DNA of 64,000 bases from AP-15 sp963774345 (GTDB lineage: Bacteria; Pseudomonadota; Alphaproteobacteria; ATCC43930; CGMCC-115725), in the NCBI GenBank assembly GCA_963774345.1, contig CAVZFB010000048.1:57835-121834 (forward strand). Reading direction: 5' to 3'. Below are positions 48,033 through 57,547 of this stretch, in pieces (the stretch's first letter is position 1; each line of letters opens with the position of its first letter). The notes under the pieces were generated by a model. It searched no databases and had not been told where the DNA came from. It saw only the letters and a program-made list of their open reading frames with translations. The translations under genes and the position numbers were made by a program.

Positions 48033-48752
48033 TCAGGCGATCGGCCGGCGGGTTTCGAAGTATCTTAAAATCGCAAAGCAGGCGGCCGCGGCGCTAAGGT
48101 GCTTTAGCGTGTGGCCGCTCAACAAGTATCCCGCCGAAAAAATCGCATGATCCAAAAATTCAAACACCTTGGCGAGCGCGTAAAGCCCTACAGCGATGAT
48201 CCAATAATATGTACCGGTGTACTTTGGCGGATACAGTAAAAAAAGCGGCAGCAATGCGAGGCCGGGGAAAAACTGCACCCAGAAGTAAAGCCGCAGATCG
48301 TCGGTCCAGAGCCAAACCAACAAGCTGAACAATCCGATCGCGAGCGCCGGCCACAGCAGAATGGCTCCTGCTCTTGCATTCACGCGCTCTACGACCACAA
48401 GGGCGAGAATGGCAGCAAAGGCGAGCGTCATCGGCAGCCGATCCCAGAACAAGGTGCGGTCATTCGGGTTCCAGTGATAGTAGGACGAGCCGATACCGGT
48501 CAGAAAAATTCCCAGGAAGAGGACGATCGTCGCGGGATCATTCCGAAATCGCCACAGCCCTAGGGCGCCGACCGCGAGGAAAGGAAGATTCGATACGACG
48601 TTCCAAAAATTCGGGATGCCGAAGATGGCGCGCTGGTCGGCGAATTGGTGATAGCTTTGATCCTGCGGGATTGGAGGCAGCAGCAATAATCCGGCGAGGG
48701 ACGCCGACATCAAGCCCAGGAGGACAACCACGGGGGCAGAGAATTTGATCAT
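48033..48752 (-). CDS. Alkaline ceramidase-like (CREST superfamily) membrane protein
   Basis: A 239-residue membrane protein with about seven helices. Superfamily motifs are QSYHQFADQRAIFGIPNFWN near residue 35, VVSNLPFLAVGALGLW, GIGSSYYHWNPNDRTLFWDR and a C-terminal GHTLKHLSAAAACF. The His, Ser and Asp residues of these motifs form the zinc hydrolase site in ceramidases. Bacterial members can act on ceramide-like amides or hydrophobic amides. It is a single gene between the lipoprotein and an unknown gene, and may be part of a lipid-processing group with the sterol desaturase 3 kb away. Confidence 0.8.
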   Translation of the reverse strand: MIKFSAPVVVLLGLMSASLAGLLLLPPIPQDQSYHQFADQRAIFGIPNFWNVVSNLPFLAVGALGLWRFRNDPATIVLFLGIFLTGIGSSYYHWNPNDRTLFWDRLPMTLAFAAILALVVVERVNARAGAILLWPALAIGLFSLLVWLWTDDLRLYFWVQFFPGLALLPLFLLYPPKYTGTYYWIIAVGLYALAKVFEFLDHAIFSAGYLLSGHTLKHLSAAAACFAILRYFETRRPIA

Positions 48753-48893
48753 GCGCCCGCCGCTACGGTGGCTGTAGCTCGACCGCCGCAGCGGATCACA
48801 GCCGATGCACGCTCTTTGACGGAGCCCGATCCGCGCATCGCGGCGATGCAGCTCGCCTCGCGTCTTCTAAAAGGCTTCGCTCCTCTCGACCAA

Positions 48894-50445
48894 TTAGTTG
48901 TTGATCCACTCCCTCTCGAAGCGAGCATAGCACTCGCGTTCGCCCGGCATCTTGAGCCAACCGGCGAGCAGCCGCGGCGTGGCGAGCAGCAAACGGTCGC
49001 GCAAATGCGTCGAGTTCAGACCGTATTCCTCGAAGGTCGAGACCGTGATCTTCTGGTTGTGCGGATCGTCCTGAAAGCGGCAAGCGCAGAGCGCGACGGT
49101 TTCCTGATAGGCACGGCGGTCGGCACCCGATTGCAGATAGGCGTTGGCGACCGCGGTGGCGCGCGAATAGTCCAATGCCATGATCGCGTCGTCGAGTTCG
49201 CCGAGCAGCGCTCCGGGAGCGCGGCCCGACGCATCGAACCCGGCACATTCCTGCTCGATGACCGAATTGTAGAGTTTGTTCTCGTGGGCCACGTCGTTGA
49301 TGAAGCTTGCCATCAAATAGAGAATACGGGGCTGATAGGGATTGTCGCTGCGCCGCATCCAATTGTTCGCAACATTGCAATAGTCGAATGGATGCTGGCC
49401 GTTGGTGAACTGCCGCGGCACCGTGGTGCGCAGGATCAGCTCGGCTGCGCCCAGCTGGATCGTGTCGCCGAGGCTACGGATCGACTTGCCGCTTTTCAGA
49501 TGCCCAGTGAGCAGGTCCCAGACCGCACCCGCATCGGCGGTCATCAGCTGCTCGATCATCTCCTCGACTTCGGCCGGGGAGAGTGGCATCTGGTTGGTTT
49601 GACCAAGAGTTCTTGCCGGCGTCCGGAAACTCGGCGGCCAGCCTGACGCACACCGCGTCGTAAAGCGAGTAGTAGAGCGGGCCGATCGCCATGTCGGGCA
49701 CGCCCATGTAATAGACGCCGTGCGCCTTGTCCCAACCGATCACATCGGCGAGATCGGTCACGGCCCGGGCGCGGATCGCCTTGTGTCCGGTATTGCGCGC
49801 CTTGCGGCCGACTACCGTGTCCTGCAAATCGATAAGGCCGAGATATTCCAATTGGTCGCGGAGCTGGGAGCGTAGCCGCTCGTCCTCCGCCAGACCGAGG
49901 AAGAGGCCATAGGACCGCCGCGAATCGCCGGCTACGGTAGCGATCATGTAAGCGTGCAGCCGCTCCTCGACCGAGCCATCTTCGTGGATCGGCTTCTGAT
50001 CTTCGTTCCACACGACCGGGCCGTAGCTCGGCGGCGGCACGTTCATACCTTTCATTGTGGCGTAGCGGCCGGGGTATTTTCCGCGCAACTGGTTCCAGAT
50101 GTCGAGCCCGGCCGGAATGTACCACACGCTTTGCAATAGGGGCAGCAGGCGATACTTCTCGGGCAGATACGGCATCAGATAAGAAGAAGCGCGCAGCCCG
50201 AGGATCGTGTGGTCGTTGTTGATCAGAGTGATCTGCCCGTCGCGCACATCAACGTGGCTCGGCACCTGAACAAACGGTGCCTCGGCTGCCGTCACCACGC
50301 TCAGCGCATCGCCGATCGAGCGCCCCTCCCGCGCCACCATCTGAAAAAAGAGGTCGGTGGTGCGCGGCTGATCGCGCTCGAGGATGGCCTCGGTCAGCGG
50401 GCCAAAAGATTTATCCTCACTTATCTCTGCGCGGTTGCGTAACAT
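48894..50445 (-). CDS. Unrecognised protein of about 515 residues, frameshifted
   Basis: ATG at 50445 gives MLRNRAEISEDKSFGPLTEA. The body is helical with AFVQVPSHVDV-like and LINNDHTILGLRASSYLMPYLP segments, AHGVYYMGVPDMAIGPLYYS and, beyond a frame change at about 49600, MPLSPAEVEEMIEQLMTADA, NGQHPFDYCNVANNWMRR and a C-terminus ending FEREWINN. No signal peptide or membrane helix is clear. Conserved-looking His, Cys and Trp residues hint at a metal or redox site, but I recognise no family. The upstream extension of the frame is not convincing. Codon use resembles the high-GC neighbours. Confidence 0.6.
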
Positions 50446-51147
50446 CGTAGCGCTCCGTTCGCTCTCGGCGGGTGACCATCTTTGCCGCGAGCGTAGCGCG
50501 ATGATCAGCAAACCGTAAAGCGGCGATACCAGTTTGGCTGGTATGCTCAGAGCATGCACGGAGCCCGCCGAGCATGAAGCGGTGAGCACAGCGATCAAGC
50601 CCGGGGTCAGCGCTTTTAGCGCAGATGTATCGCGAACCCAATGAGCCTGCCGCCGTGGCGACGTAGAGAGAGCGTCTTTTTCGGTTTTACCAAGTGCGAG
50701 GTCGCAGCCGTTTCTATCGCTCAGGGCTAGCACGAGATCGCGATGCGTTCGTGGCCCTTAACGCGCATCCGCCAGCAGCTATGCCCGCCAATTCTGGTAG
50801 ACGGCAGCAGCAGGGTCGGAAGATTTTCCATTCTGCATTGACAGATGCGCGCCGTAGCGCTAGATTTCTACGTACACTTGAATCAAAATGTTCGAAATCA
50901 TGATCGGAGTAGGAAAACAATTGTTTATCTTTCTCGGATTATTTGGGTTAGGGATCGAACTCGAGGAGGTTTCGAGGCAGCCTGTTTGCGGCTGTCGCAT
51001 CACAGGGCGGAGGGGTGGAGTAGCCGCACGGACTGACAGAGCACCTCCCGTGAGAGGTTTACCGGGAAACGGATTCGGTCGAGAGAGAGCAGCATGGTCC
51101 CGACGGAGGGATGATGTGCCAACAGATCTAGGAGATATTTGGTGGCG
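50446..51147. other. 700-base gap with hairpins and no recognised gene
   Basis: It holds TACCAG-CTGGTA (50526-50542) and ATGCTC-GAGCAT (near 50543-50557) inverted repeats. The second half (50840-50970) is visibly AT-richer than the rest of the window. Short open frames on both strands lack family features. The divergent flanking genes require promoters here. Confidence 0.5.
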
Positions 51148-51288
51148 ATGCTGGTGGAGTTTCTGCACTATCTTAAGGTTCGAAAGAAATTCTGGTTGCT
51201 GCCCGTGATGGTTATGATGGTTATATTCGGCAGCCTACTCATGCTGCAGGGCTCAGTCCTTGCCCCGTTCCTTTATACGATCTTCTGA
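51148..51288 (+). CDS. DUF5989 family small membrane protein, 46 residues
   Basis: A tiny gene, MLVEFLHYLKVRKKFWLLPV, then a single membrane helix and an APFLYTIF end. Cytoplasmic basic VRKKFW before the helix and the C-terminal P-F-x-Y-T-x-F are the DUF5989 pattern. GGAGA lies about 12 bases upstream of ATG. In other genomes DUF5989 genes usually stand beside a carbamoyltransferase and an SGNH/GDSL hydrolase in secondary-metabolite or glycan clusters; here an SGNH hydrolase lies 1.26 kb on but no carbamoyltransferase is present. The role of the family is unknown. Confidence 0.85.
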   Translation: MLVEFLHYLKVRKKFWLLPVMVMMVIFGSLLMLQGSVLAPFLYTIF

Positions 51289-51421
51289 GGCGAAAGGAAT
51301 GCTGCTACATCGGGGTCATAATACGATCCGTATCATTGTGCGGCGCTGATGATCGCCATTCTCTCTTCGCCGAGAAGGATTTGCGGAAAGGTCCTCAATC
51401 GGTTCGGTCGTCTGCCACCGC

Positions 51422-52258
51422 TTACGGCGTGCGCTCAGAATGAGACGCCACACGGCGGATCCCGTCCCACCAGGCCAGAAATGGCCACATTCCGGCCTCT
51501 CTGACACTTCCGGGCCATTCGCCGGTCGCCAACCCCGTCGCCGGCCATTCATCTCGCTCCGGTCGGCAATAGGTGCCAAACAGCACATCGTAAATCGGGA
51601 AGAACGCCGCGAAATTCTTATCGCGGTGTTCCGGTTCGATCGAGTGGTGAAGCCGGTGCAGCTGCGGGCCGACAACAAGTGGTGTTAGCGGACCAAGCCG
51701 AATGCGCAGGTTCGCGTGCTTGAAGCCCGCCCAAATATTGAGGACCATGCCGATAGCGGCGAATTCCGCGGCCGATAGATTGGCGACGATCAGCATCGGA
51801 ATGGATATGAACAGGGTGCGCAGCGGCACCTCGAGCCAGTGGTGCAGCCCGGCGGTAATCACATTTAAAGAGGGGTCTGCGTGATGCAGCTTGTGTTCCT
51901 GCCATAGAACAGGCCACATGTGCTGCAATCGGTGAAGCCAATAATAAAAAAAGTCAAAGATAAGCAGACCAGCCAGCAGCTGGGCCGCGCGGGCCCAAAT
52001 GCTCGCCCCAAAGGTCAGCCGGGACCCGCCGTCTCCCATCATCGTCACTGTCGTGCGCAACAGCGGCGCCATCCCAAAACCGAGGGCGACGCCGATTGCG
52101 CTAAAAGCCAAGAGCAGACGAAGCTTGAACAACGAGTTATGCAGAGGTGGCTCACGTTGTGCCGGGAAGTATTGCTCAAGGGTGAACCCGACCAGGATGA
52201 TAAAGGCCAAGCCCCAAAGAGCTCCTAGGAGCCTGAGCAGCAGCGGGTAAAGGTCCAT
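51422..52258 (-). CDS. Sterol desaturase / fatty acid hydroxylase superfamily protein
   Basis: A membrane di-iron hydroxylase, 278 residues with four to five helices. The eight-histidine set is visible: YWLHRLQHMWP (HxxxH), HKLHHADPSLN (HxxHH) and HRLHHSIEP (HxxHH), in the correct order and spacing. The family hydroxylates lipids, carotenoids or sterols using O2. It is convergent with DUF5989, whose stop is 133 bases before its own. Its tail extends to KNFAAFFPIYDVLFGTYCRP, a family landmark. The lipid substrate is unknown. Confidence 0.9.
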   Translation of the reverse strand: MDLYPLLLRLLGALWGLAFIILVGFTLEQYFPAQREPPLHNSLFKLRLLLAFSAIGVALGFGMAPLLRTTVTMMGDGGSRLTFGASIWARAAQLLAGLLIFDFFYYWLHRLQHMWPVLWQEHKLHHADPSLNVITAGLHHWLEVPLRTLFISIPMLIVANLSAAEFAAIGMVLNIWAGFKHANLRIRLGPLTPLVVGPQLHRLHHSIEPEHRDKNFAAFFPIYDVLFGTYCRPERDEWPATGLATGEWPGSVREAGMWPFLAWWDGIRRVASHSERTP

Positions 52259-52547
52259 CGGGCGAATATCCGTCGCAGCTCAGCTTGATTCCGGTCGCCC
52301 GGTCCTGTACCGATCGTTCGCCACGGAGGCTAGCCAATTCCTTGCTGGATTGCCAGCTTCTCGACTGACCTGCCACCCATGCTCGTCGAACCCGTCTTGC
52401 CATATAACAGCAAATGATCGCGAAATTTCAAGTTGTAATTTAAGTAATCGGCCAAGACACTGGAAAGTGCGCATTGATCAATTTATTTGGAACTGATAAA
52501 CAGCCGTAAACTCAGGCCCCAACACGCTAGCTCGGAAGGTCGGCTAA
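52259..52547. other. Divergent promoter gap ahead of the SGNH gene
   Basis: 289 bases with no gene. The part from about 52400 to 52540 is clearly AT-rich relative to the window (for example TTGTAATTTAAGTAATC). It separates the divergently transcribed desaturase and SGNH genes and probably holds both promoters. Confidence 0.5.
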
Positions 52548-53705
52548 ATGATCGGGTCAAGACGGTTTGGGTGGATACGCGATGCATTGTTGATCATCGG
52601 CGTCATCATTGCGTTGGACGCTGTCGTTAGTCTTTTTATCCCCGCACAGGTTCTGTCAGGTGGAAGTAAGGATCCGGACGTCTACGATCGCTCGGTCCCG
52701 TACACTCACGATTTGCTGCCAAATGTTGGGCCGGTGCAACGGTACTGGGGACGATCGCAATATCCATTTCAGACCGACCGATTTGGGCTTCGCACCGGAA
52801 AATGCGCTCCGACTGACCCCGCTGCCGCAAAAGATAATTCAGTTTTCGTAAGCGGCGATTCGATGACCGAAGGGTTGGGCTTGCCTTACGAAAAGACGAT
52901 GGTGGGGCTCATGGCGTGCGCGTGGCGCGCCAAAGGTTTAGCAATCTGGAACCTGGGTGTTACAAGTTACAGTCCGGCCATATATTGGCGCAAAATAAAG
53001 GCGGTGGCCGCCAAGACCGGCATTCATCCGAAGGAGAATTTCATATTTCTTGACATGTCGGACGCTTCCGACGATGCCGAAGTCTACCAGGAGATGCCAG
53101 ACGGCAGTGTTGTCGACCGTGCGCCAGACCTGATCGCAGGAGCCTTCCAGCTGGCTCCGCACGTCGAACATGCCCCGCCGTCCTGGCTCCATCGCGTTAC
53201 CTACCAAAGTTATGAATTTCTTCGACGCAACTCCATGATTGTAGGATTCCTGGGGCAGTTGCGGGACCGCTTCCTGATCTGGACCACTAGCGGCGGACGC
53301 TTGGGGCTGCGGCGGGATTCCTGGCCAACCGATAAAGCATTGTTTGATGCGTATGGCCGCAGAGGCCTAGAAATCAACGCGACCAATCTCGACAAAATTG
53401 TCCAAATGTGCCGCGAATGGAATTGCAAGGTAACCCTTATTGTCTATCCGTTGCCCGATCAGATCGCGGCGCATGATCGCGACAGCATCCAGGTCCGCTA
53501 TTGGCGTGCATGGAGCGCAAAACACGATGTGCGGTTCATCAACGGCTTTGAGCCGTTCTTTCACGAGCCCGCCGATATCGTCTTGAACAAATATTTCATA
53601 CCGGGTGATGTGCATTATAACGAGGCGGGGCACCGCCTTCTCTTCGATACAATATCGCAGGCCGTTTGGGGGAATTCGAGCCCAACGGCGTCGACGGAGA
53701 AATGA
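52548..53705 (+). CDS. SGNH/GDSL hydrolase-like protein, membrane anchored
   Basis: Residues about 10-33 (IRDALLIIGVIIALDAVVSL) form an uncleaved membrane anchor. Block I of the SGNH fold is FVSGDSMTEGLGLPYE, with nucleophile Ser. The Gly and Asn are in WNLGVTSYSP-like sequence, where N sits in GVTSYSPA's neighbourhood and is less certain. The catalytic Asp-His pair is in IPGDVHYNEAGHRLL. The domain faces outward, as in polysaccharide or lipid acyl-modifying enzymes. Base composition is lower in GC than in the core genes, a possible sign of acquisition. In other genomes such genes accompany DUF5989; 385 residues. Confidence 0.85.
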   Translation: MIGSRRFGWIRDALLIIGVIIALDAVVSLFIPAQVLSGGSKDPDVYDRSVPYTHDLLPNVGPVQRYWGRSQYPFQTDRFGLRTGKCAPTDPAAAKDNSVFVSGDSMTEGLGLPYEKTMVGLMACAWRAKGLAIWNLGVTSYSPAIYWRKIKAVAAKTGIHPKENFIFLDMSDASDDAEVYQEMPDGSVVDRAPDLIAGAFQLAPHVEHAPPSWLHRVTYQSYEFLRRNSMIVGFLGQLRDRFLIWTTSGGRLGLRRDSWPTDKALFDAYGRRGLEINATNLDKIVQMCREWNCKVTLIVYPLPDQIAAHDRDSIQVRYWRAWSAKHDVRFINGFEPFFHEPADIVLNKYFIPGDVHYNEAGHRLLFDTISQAVWGNSSPTASTEK

Positions 53706-53812
53706 CCCGGCTTCCATGGAAGAGAGGGGTGCCGCTCGAAAGATGGCCTGCTCCTCTCGGAGGTGAAGCAAATTCTACTTAGCTGAGGTCCGGCTGGGAA
53801 CTTGTGGCGTCG

Positions 53813-55036
53813 TCACCTCGATGCGGAAGACCCGCCATCGAACGCGGGCGCCGTCCCGACTACGGCCGCGTCAAAATCGTAGAGCCAGCGCAGGGTGTCG
53901 GGGGAGCGGTCAGCGGCCTTGGCCCATTCGGCATCGCGCGCCTCCTGCGCCGGTCCGTCGGGCATGTGGAAGCGGATCTTGTTGGCCCGCGACATCTCCT
54001 GCAGGCGGGTAACGCGCGGCAGGCGCAGCCGCTCGTAATGCCGCAAGGCCTCGGCCGGCTCGCCGGCTCCGGCGGCGAGGCAGGCGGCCAGGGTAGCGCC
54101 GTCCTCGATCGCCTGTGCGGCGCCCTGGCCCATAAACGGGTACATCGGGTGGCAGGCGTCGCCGAGCAGAGTGGTATGCCTGACCGACCAGCGCGGCAAC
54201 GGCTCGCGATCGAACAATGCCCATATGAAACAGGTCTCGGCCGCGCCGATAATCCGACGGACCTGCGGATGCCAGCCTTCAAACGCCGCCAGCGCGCGCT
54301 CGATCGTGGCGCGATCGGTCCAGTCCTCTCGGTTCCAACGGTCGTGTTCGGTCCACCCGACAAAATTAAGCAGCTCCCCGCGCGAGACGAAATAGTGGAC
54401 GAAATGGGCACCGGGGCCGACCCAGGATTGCGAGCCGATTTCGAGGCCGAGATCGGCAATACGCTCTACCGGCACCAGCCCGCGATAGGCGACGCAGCCG
54501 GCAAAGCGCGGCTCCTCTTCGCCGAACAATGCGGCGCGCACCGTTGAATGAATGCCGTCGGCGCCGACCAATACATCCGCCCGGATGCGCGCGCCGTTCT
54601 CGAACCAGGCCTCGGTCACGTCGCCGCAATCGGCCAGCCCGGCGAGACGGTGGCCCAGATGGATATGCTCGGCCGGGAAACCCGAGGCGATAACCGCCAA
54701 CAGATCGGCTCGGTGCAGGGTCATGTGCGGCGCGCCGTACAGTTCCTCGCACAATGGATTGAGCGGCGCGCGCTGCAAGGTGCGCCCGTCCCGCCAGCGC
54801 CGCTGGTGCGAGCCGATCGGGCGCACCCCCTCGCGGTCGAGCCCTTCGGCTAGCCCGAGCCGGCGCAGGATACGCGTCGCGTTCGGGCCCATGTTGATGC
54901 CGCCGCCGACCTCGGTCAGCTCCGGGGCTTGCTCGTAGACCTCGACCGCGAAACCGGCGCGGTGCAGCGACAGGGCGGCGGTCAGGCCACCGATGCCGGC
55001 GCCGACCACGGCAACCTTGAGCGGGGCGGGCGTCAT
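53813..55036 (-). CDS. FAD-dependent aromatic hydroxylase (salicylate-hydroxylase-like)
   Basis: A class A flavoprotein monooxygenase, 407 residues. The FAD-binding GxGxxG is VAVVGAGIGGLTAALSLHRA. The middle motif DG is VLVGADGIHSTVRAALFG. The third, GD, is TTLLGDACHPMYPFMGQGA. The region GINMGPNATRILRRLGL is typical of salicylate/3-hydroxybenzoate 6-hydroxylases. It uses NAD(P)H and O2 to hydroxylate a phenolic ring. The next gene upstream on the same strand is a VOC protein, 53 bases away, and with the HsaA-like and VOC genes it forms a ring-degradation cluster. Confidence 0.92.
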   Translation of the reverse strand: MTPAPLKVAVVGAGIGGLTAALSLHRAGFAVEVYEQAPELTEVGGGINMGPNATRILRRLGLAEGLDREGVRPIGSHQRRWRDGRTLQRAPLNPLCEELYGAPHMTLHRADLLAVIASGFPAEHIHLGHRLAGLADCGDVTEAWFENGARIRADVLVGADGIHSTVRAALFGEEEPRFAGCVAYRGLVPVERIADLGLEIGSQSWVGPGAHFVHYFVSRGELLNFVGWTEHDRWNREDWTDRATIERALAAFEGWHPQVRRIIGAAETCFIWALFDREPLPRWSVRHTTLLGDACHPMYPFMGQGAAQAIEDGATLAACLAAGAGEPAEALRHYERLRLPRVTRLQEMSRANKIRFHMPDGPAQEARDAEWAKAADRSPDTLRWLYDFDAAVVGTAPAFDGGSSASR

Positions 55037-55089
55037 CGCGAGCGCGACCTTGCAATGCGGCGAGGCGTCCTTTGCCGCGCGATCGACGA

Positions 55090-55554
55090 TTAGTGGCTTT
55101 TCGTCGTCTGCCAGCGAGCGAGCGCTTCATGCGGCTTCGATAGGGCGGGGTCCATGATTTCGCCGTGCAAGCCGGTGCTGGCGGTCAGCTCGATGACGTA
55201 GCCATTCGGGTCGCGGAAATAAATCGAACGCACAAAGCGGTGATCGACCGGTCCACGCACCTCGATTCCTTCCGCCTTCCCCTTTTGCAGCATGCGCTCG
55301 AATACGTCGGGTTCGACCCCGAGGGCGATGTGCAGATCCAGCGTATCCTGGCGTTTGAACTCGAACGGCGTACCCGGCACTTCGAAAAAAGCGAGGCAGG
55401 AGCCGTCATCCATCTCGAAAAAGGTATGCAGCGCGCGGCCCTCGTTGATTTCGAACGCGCTGACCAGCCGAAGTCCGAGAAAATCCTCGTAAAAGGTTCG
55501 GGTCTCCTCCGAATCCCGGCAGCGATAGGCATTATGGTGCAGACCTTTGATCAT
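55090..55554 (-). CDS. VOC-family protein (extradiol dioxygenase-like), 154 residues
   Basis: ATG at 55554 gives MIKGLHHNAYRCRDSEETRT. His6 or His7, His at LDLHIALGVEPDVF and Glu in YVIELTAST supply a 2-His-1-carboxylate-like metal set. SIYFRDPNGYVIELT is a strong family landmark. A single domain of 154 residues is shorter than a full extradiol dioxygenase, so a lactoylglutathione-lyase-like or half-size dioxygenase role is possible. It lies between the FAD hydroxylase and HsaA-like genes on the same strand, consistent with a shared operon. Confidence 0.88.
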   Translation of the reverse strand: MIKGLHHNAYRCRDSEETRTFYEDFLGLRLVSAFEINEGRALHTFFEMDDGSCLAFFEVPGTPFEFKRQDTLDLHIALGVEPDVFERMLQKGKAEGIEVRGPVDHRFVRSIYFRDPNGYVIELTASTGLHGEIMDPALSKPHEALARWQTTKSH

Positions 55555-55664
55555 CTTAATCCTCCCTACGCATTGGCCACCCGTACGATATCGCCAATCG
55601 GGGACTGGCGCCATCGGCTCACCCGACCGCGAAGGAACGTCCGCGAAAGTGCGGCTGCCGCGGT

Positions 55665-56836
55665 CTAGAACCGGATGTCGGAGGGCCGCAGGCCGAATTC
55701 AGAGCGGGCGAAGATGAACGACGCGCGCTCGGGATTGTTGCCGGCATGCGCCCGCATCGCGTGCACGTCGCGCCAGGCGCGCTGGATCGGGTTGTCGAGA
55801 AAGATGCCGTGTCCGCCGCTCGCCTCGAATATCAGATCGACCGCGCGCACGCTGCGCTCGATGGCTTTGCCGGAGTCCCAGCGATAGCGGGCGCGATCGG
55901 CCAGCGGGATTTCCGCGCCGGCTCGCGCCAGGCGCATCATCTCGGCGAAATTGGCGAGCATACGGTCGCGCGCCGCGTCGATCTCGGACGCCGCCTCGGC
56001 CAACCGGTATTGCATGAACGGATCTTCGACCGCGCGCGAGCCGTCGCGGACATTGATGCGCTTCGCCGCCTGCTCGCGAAACGCCGCCAGAGCCCCCTGA
56101 GCCGCGCCGATTGCCGGCGATACGATGCCGTAGGTAAAGACCAGCCCGAAAGGCAGGCGATAAAGCGGCGCGCTGTTGACCGCACCGCCCGGATGGTTGA
56201 GGGCGAACGCGTCCCGGTATGAATGTGTGCGGTATTCAGGCACGAAGGCGTCTTCGACGACGATGTCCTTGCTGCCGGTGGCGCACAGCCCCATGACGTG
56301 CCAGTTGTCGTCGATCCGATAATCGCGGCGCGGCAGCAGAAACACGCGAGGATCGGGCGGCTCTCCGGGCGCTGCCGGCGCAACGGCACCGCCGAGCACC
56401 GCCCATTGGCAATAATCGCAACCGCTCGAAAACGACCAACGGCCGCGCATCCGAAACCCGCCTTCAACCCTTTCGACAACACCGGTCGGGGCCAGCGAGG
56501 TCGACAATTGGACGCTGTCGTCCGCGCCCCAGACCTCCTCCTGCGCCCGCGGCGATCGAGGATCGCCAAATGCCAGTTGTGGACACCGAGGACGCCGAGG
56601 ATCCAGCCGCTCGATCCGCAGACCGCGCCGACCTCGATCACCGCCTGGTAGAAAACTCCGGGATCGAGCTCGTGGCCGCCATAGCGCTTTGGCTGCAACG
56701 CGCGGAACAGCCCCGCCTCCTGGAAATCGGCAAAGGTGTCGTCCGGCAGCCGCCGCAGCTTTTCCGCCCGCGCCGCACGCTCGCGCAGCGCCGGCAACAG
56801 GGAACGCACGCGGCCGAGATACGCTTCAGGCGTCAC
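55665..56836 (-). CDS. Acyl-CoA-dehydrogenase-like flavin monooxygenase (HsaA/TftD type), frameshifted
   Basis: A two-component flavin monooxygenase of the acyl-CoA dehydrogenase fold that hydroxylates a phenol using reduced flavin from a partner reductase. The N-terminal part has YLGRVRSLLPALRERA, GLFRALQPKRYGGHELDPGV and GSSGWILGVLGVHNWHLA. The rest, one frame over from about 56540, has GFRMRGRWSFSSGCDYCQW, GTSWGL/ VMGLCATGSKDIVVE and ASGGHGIFLDNPIQRAWRD with the family C-terminal GNN. The joined length of about 390 is normal. No flavin reductase is nearby. It is in the middle of the minus-strand ring-cleavage cluster. Confidence 0.85.
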
Positions 56837-56947
56837 GATCGCGCCTCCGTTCTCCGTGATCGTCGTAGTCCCGGCGGTAGGCCGGGACCCATTTATCCCC
56901 TGTCTCGATCGCGGCTCGATGGATCCTGCCTTGCGCCGCGGTGACGA

Positions 56948-57547
56948 TTACCCCAGGGGCCCCTGGAAGACCTGGTCGACATAGGTGTCCGACAACGGCT
57001 CCAGCGCTTCGGGCCAGTTGCCGTTGACCCGTCGGCGCTCGGCCGCCGGACGGACCCGGCCGTCCCAGCCGATCTGCTCCATGTAGTAATAGAGCTGAAT
57101 GCAGTGGCCGTCGGGATCGAGCGCGAAGGCCGAATAGTCGATGCCAGGGTAAAGCTCGGGCGGGATAGAATCGACAAAGGTGACACCGTGCTCCTTTAGG
57201 AAGGCGACCGCCGCCCGCAGTTGCGCATAGCTGCCGACTTCGACCCCGAACGACATGCAGGTCGTGTGTTCGCTAAGCCCCAGCGCGCGCCGCAGCTCCT
57301 TCGGGAACAGGCCCAGGCTGTGGTGCTCGGCGCCGCAGCGCAGGAATACGCAGCGGGCCCCACGGTAGATCGCCTCTTCGCTGCGGACAAAGCCGAGGCG
57401 CTCGCGGTAGAAGGCTTCGGCGCGGTCGACATCGTCGACGAACAGGCTGACCGGCCCGATCTTGGTGATCTTGAACGGGCGCGGCAGCAGCACGCCTTCG
57501 ACATCATAGGTCGCGGGTAGGGTTTCCTTCGGCTGGTGGCCCGACAA
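56948..57547 (-). CDS. VOC-domain protein, second half of a probable two-domain protein
   Basis: The VOC unit has VEGVLLPRPFKITKIGPVSL, YRERLGFVRSEEAIYRGARC, AEHHSLGLFPKEL and SAFALDPDGHCIQLYYYMEQ with metal-type His and Glu positions. The only start codon is a TTG at 57547. The N-terminal VEGVLLPRPFKITK repeats the VGGVFLPRPFKVRR opening of the upstream VOC domain, and a single indel near 57550 would fuse both into one protein of about 405 residues. Two-domain extradiol dioxygenase-like proteins fit that size. I list it as separate but think a fusion likely. Confidence 0.8.
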   Translation of the reverse strand: MSGHQPKETLPATYDVEGVLLPRPFKITKIGPVSLFVDDVDRAEAFYRERLGFVRSEEAIYRGARCVFLRCGAEHHSLGLFPKELRRALGLSEHTTCMSFGVEVGSYAQLRAAVAFLKEHGVTFVDSIPPELYPGIDYSAFALDPDGHCIQLYYYMEQIGWDGRVRPAAERRRVNGNWPEALEPLSDTYVDQVFQGPLG

